Of a stretch of DNA of 24,452 bases, positions 23,952-24,452 are shown one piece after another (the first letter of the stretch is position 1; each line of letters begins with the position of its first letter). The position numbers were made by a program, and so were the translations under genes. Source of the stretch: CALEAR01 sp035301485 (GTDB taxonomy: Bacteria > Pseudomonadota > Gammaproteobacteria > Pseudomonadales > Alcanivoracaceae); NCBI GenBank assembly GCA_035301485.1, contig DATGUF010000028.1, positions 1 to 24,452 of the forward strand, written 5' to 3'. A model generated the notes under the pieces. That model was not told the origin of the DNA and did not search any database. It was given only the letters and a program-made list of their open reading frames with translations.

Positions 23952-24452
23952 ATGTCAGAATTGCTGCTTTCCAATCGCGTACAACGCATTAAGCCTTCAC
24001 CCACACTCGCAGTAAGCGCTAAAGCTGCTGAATTACGCGCCCAAGGCAAAGATATTATTAGCCTAAGCGTCGGCGAGCCAGATTTCGACACCCCGGAGCA
24101 TATCAGAGACGCTGCCATTGAAGCGATCAACACCGGGCACACCAAATACACCGCTGTGGGCGGCACGCCGAGCCTTAAGCAGGCCATCGTGGAAAAGTTC
24201 AAAAACGAAAATAACCTGGCTTACACGGCAGAACAAATCTTAGTCTCTACGGGTGGCAAGCAAAGTATTTTCAACCTTGCCCTGGCCTTATTAAACAACG
24301 GCGATGAGGTGATTATTCCTGCGCCTTACTGGGTGTCGTACCCCGATATTGGTTTAATCGCTGGGGCCAACCCTGTGTTCATTGAAACCAGCGTTGAACA
24401 ACGCTTCAAAGTAACCCCTGAACAGCTCGAAGCGGCCATTACGCCGAAAACT
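23952..24452 (+). CDS. PLP-dependent aspartate aminotransferase family protein (class I), 3' end outside window
   Basis: The first 167 codons of a class I/II aminotransferase. The N-terminus (LSNRVQRIKPSPTLAVSAKAAELRAQGKDI), then LSVGEPDFDTPEHI, TKYTAVGGTPSLKQAI, VSTGGKQSIFNLALALLNNGDEVIIPAPYWVSYPD match the subgroup of bacterial aspartate (and prephenate) aminotransferases represented by the Thermus enzyme, rather than E. coli AspC. The PLP-binding lysine and the substrate-binding arginine of the C-terminal half are beyond the window. It converts aspartate and 2-oxoglutarate to oxaloacetate and glutamate in the family prototype. AGGAG lies close (3 nt) upstream of the ATG. Divergent from uvrB. 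Confidence 0.93.
   Translation, partial: MSELLLSNRVQRIKPSPTLAVSAKAAELRAQGKDIISLSVGEPDFDTPEHIRDAAIEAINTGHTKYTAVGGTPSLKQAIVEKFKNENNLAYTAEQILVSTGGKQSIFNLALALLNNGDEVIIPAPYWVSYPDIGLIAGANPVFIETSVEQRFKVTPEQLEAAITPKT

Noticed and set aside
23927..24202. 91-aa minus-strand ORF over the aminotransferase start
   Set aside because: Antisense to a clear aminotransferase N-terminus with a ribosome-binding site; no family seen.

Overview
The window looks like chromosomal DNA of a free-living, probably marine, gammaproteobacterium. The support is indirect: Shine-Dalgarno sites of the AGGA/GGAG type, a CCA-encoding tRNA-Val, a TAXI-type TRAP transporter, AcpH, and uvrB divergent from an aspartate-aminotransferase-like gene, an arrangement I recall from Pseudomonas-type genomes. 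I cannot name the genus. No integrase, transposase, phage gene or CRISPR array was seen.

Layout. Positions 1-5760 hold accessory metabolism and envelope genes: a penicillin-acylase-family Ntn hydrolase (cut by the left edge), a small two-helix membrane protein resembling a K+-channel pore with a broken selectivity filter, an amphi-Trp protein, a 2OG-Fe(II) dioxygenase, a glutathione-S-transferase-like protein and a bestrophin-like channel. Positions 6064-9367 are a TRAP-TAXI operon (binding protein, then fused DctQM permease) with a strong intercistronic stem-loop and a good terminator. Next come a tRNA-Val(GAC) with a strong promoter, a large S15/CocE-like lipoprotein hydrolase with its own promoter and terminator, an alpha/beta-hydrolase-OsmC fusion, an SDR oxidoreductase and acyl-carrier-protein phosphodiesterase. 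The right end has uvrB and, divergent from it, the start of an aminotransferase gene.

The most notable system is the four-gene block at 15304-21737 (minus strand): a 1225-aa SMC/MukB-like ATPase, a small MukE/KITE-like protein, a kleisin-like protein and a Toprim nuclease-like protein. The genes are translationally coupled (1-, 4- and 8-nt overlaps). This is the gene content of the MksBEFG / Wadjet (JetABCD) / EptABCD plasmid-restricting condensins. The SMC gene comes first (order C-B-A-D instead of A-B-C-D), and the nuclease subunit is short (296 aa) and diverged, yet keeps the acidic Toprim residues. It sits between uvrB, from which a clear terminator separates it, and acpH, whose 3' end it overlaps on the opposite strand. 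It looks like a resident divergent Wadjet-like branch rather than a recent insertion.

Start codons were revised from the longest ORF where a ribosome-binding site or family alignment favoured it (amphi-Trp, bestrophin, TRAP permease, SMC ATPase). All family assignments were made by eye from motifs; none was tested by a search.
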